Source: Sandaracinobacteroides sp041675905
GTDB lineage: Bacteria > Pseudomonadota > Alphaproteobacteria > Sphingomonadales > Sphingomonadaceae
NCBI GenBank assembly: GCA_041675905.1
Contig: JBAYSX010000003.1
Location: 111,388-175,387, forward strand
DNA length: 64,000 nucleotides
Direction of reading: 5' to 3'
Part shown: piece by piece, positions 63,801 through 64,000 of the stretch
Layout of the letters: every line of letters begins with the position of its first letter
Numbering within the stretch: position 1 is the first letter of the stretch
Position numbers and translations under genes: made by a program
Notes under the pieces: model-generated
Database searches by the model: none
What the model was told of the DNA's origin: nothing
What the model saw: only the letters and a program-made list of their open reading frames with translations

Positions 63801-64000
63801 GGTGGCGCTGTTGTTATAGGGATTGTTCGGCACATAGCCGCCGAAATTGATCCACCAGGCGGTGGGCGTGTCCGCCCCGCCCATGGCCTCCGCCTCGCCA
63901 TAGGCGCCCTGCCGCCACAGCCAGTTGCCGATGGCGGCGCTACCCACCCGCGTATAGGCGCCGCTGCGCGTGGTGGTGTAGGAACGGATATCGCCCTGCA
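60822..64000 (-). CDS. Filamentous haemagglutinin-like giant exoprotein, C-terminal 1059 codons (5' end off the right edge)
   Basis: The minus strand is open from the right edge to the stop at 60822; the GTG at 63947 is internal because the frame continues upstream (GDIRSYTTTRSGAYTRVG). It is Gly/Asn/Asp-rich with no Cys clusters and repeating strand-turn units such as GRDIVNFG, GRDIIQSS, GGDIEMLVAG, GGNLTVSAGGNVGV and GDINAGRGAKS, typical of beta-helical two-partner-secretion proteins. It ends in LNVRFLGFGE. The signal peptide and secretion (TPS) domain should lie outside the window. Its partner transporter is not in the window. Confidence 0.87.
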   Translation of the reverse strand, partial: QGDIRSYTTTRSGAYTRVGSAAIGNWLWRQGAYGEAEAMGGADTPTAWWINFGGYVPNNPYNNSATAPNSHNGPLLEGFMGIGTLGGGNLTVSAGGNVGVMENWSIQANGVSETNIGVVASTALNLAVGGTGRVTDVTMVEGRVTGGTLVQTGGGDMIVKIGGSLNPGSGTNHAGDLNGTFVNLRGDMEIAAGSIGVIQPYIANVFELALEPRVPDPLNPAKAHSRGGISLVPGDGQVRITTRGDMVVAGAADPGRVTQSANAGVSYISMAEILPAPQAYWTADAAATFGMTEGALVTRQDAQFLIDQGYATTYDDLLAWYVGWLFTIETSDESTFVTARQPGDILRTGFSLWQPDTAISLFSAGGDLTPLVFDNTGNVDTRNVMKMDGGRYWFPGTLSVIAAHGDVFADAGNCSGTGTTCDGGAGGAAVLELAPSANGSLEFLVGGSIRGAGTYMASDGTRHPAGMAVGMSGMAWNANDVPNPFRPHWNTFYSRAWGGPANSGRLALTASPGVSANSLLPFQRDTALGTLYEGQRDPMRFYAVGGDITNFSVGFMDWQVATPNYIGAGPAEIRAGRDIVNFGSSPLLGCGSNGLTSCRTADNSYLSGAGTIRGYVVHNDPRDISVLSAGRDIIQSSMNIAGPGNLVVEAGRDIYQADRGIFRSVGPLYGLSPETRQGGASITILTGVGTGGPDYARFLDLYLNPAYLADAERPLAEQNIVNDEGFVEEVNKVAKNYGEELAAWLETRFGYEAEDADDARLYLATLTPQEQAIFARQVYFDELKIGGREYSGKIESGRLSSYLRSRLAIAALFPETDAEGNAISYGGNLTMFGASGVRTEFGGDIEMLVAGGQTTLGVGGIAPPSTAGVLSMGSGNVDIYSLGSILLGQSRVFTTFGGDIFMWAADGDINAGRGAKSTVVYQPPRRVYDSFGNVTLSPPTQNTGAGIATLAPIPEIPAGDVDLIAPLGVIDAGEAGIRVSGDINLAALQILNAANIKVEGEATGIPVMVAVNTGALTSASSAASAVANQAADLAERARPQGRTEIPTILNVRFLGFGE

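Overview
The window looks like a chromosomal stretch from an alphaproteobacterium of the sphingomonad type (Sphingomonadales). The evidence is moderately high GC, a CrtZ-type carotenoid hydroxylase, Bpt, a DmdC-like acyl-CoA dehydrogenase, two Ku genes with LigD, a SapC/OmpH/filamentous-haemagglutinin locus, and gene families typical of that order. No species can be named from the sequence alone.

Layout. (1) 1-9418, minus strand: a surface-polysaccharide region. A tightly coupled operon for a pseudaminic-acid-type nonulosonate (pseC, an SpsF-type cytidylyltransferase fused to an aldo/keto reductase, an SDR, pseG, pseH, pseI) ends in an unassigned glycosyltransferase-like gene that runs off the left edge. 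Upstream lie a Wzx-like flippase and a Wzz-like chain-length regulator. (2) 9504-18133: crtZ, uvrB, proC, a MarR regulator, then a Wza-like export protein with six SLBB-type units and a WecA-like sugar-1-phosphate transferase. Regions 1 and 2 together supply sugar, initiating transferase, flippase, length control and export for a cell-surface glycan. (3) 18230-18465: tRNA-Gln(TTG) and tRNA-Phe(GAA). (4) 18589-24150: an RbbA/YhiH-type ABC exporter operon whose first gene is an in-frame chimera of an OprM-like outer-membrane factor and an HlyD/YhiI-like adaptor. (5) 24216-48718: ordinary chromosomal genes for metabolism and stress (pirin, bpt, ilvA, purF, hisI, acyl-CoA dehydrogenase, TelA, OsmC, PRC-barrel, metallothionein-like protein, Ku/LigD/Ku, DksA-like, putA, cobQ, BtuF-like).

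(6) 48719-54485 is a gene graveyard. It holds an IS3 transposase remnant, an integrase fragment, collapsed type I restriction genes (hsdM tail, hsdS front, hsdR tail), a frameshifted repeat adhesin, and an integrase fused in frame to a terminase large-subunit tail. (7) 54491-56901: short TGTATCACC repeats, a tRNA-Arg 3' half (attachment-site copy), a complete tyrosine integrase, and a small operon with a 14-bp palindrome and two overlapping small genes. The geometry says the integrated element lies to the right of 54810. (8) 56950-64000, minus strand: a membrane protein, HU, and a compact operon read right to left: giant filamentous-haemagglutinin-like exoprotein (cut by the right edge), SapC, OmpH/Skp-like, two small membrane proteins, a TonB-C-like periplasmic protein and a 49-residue membrane protein. 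This operon is the best candidate for an under-described system. It looks like a dedicated surface or envelope assembly module, carried in or next to the island.

All functional names come from reading translations and motifs by eye; no database search was run.
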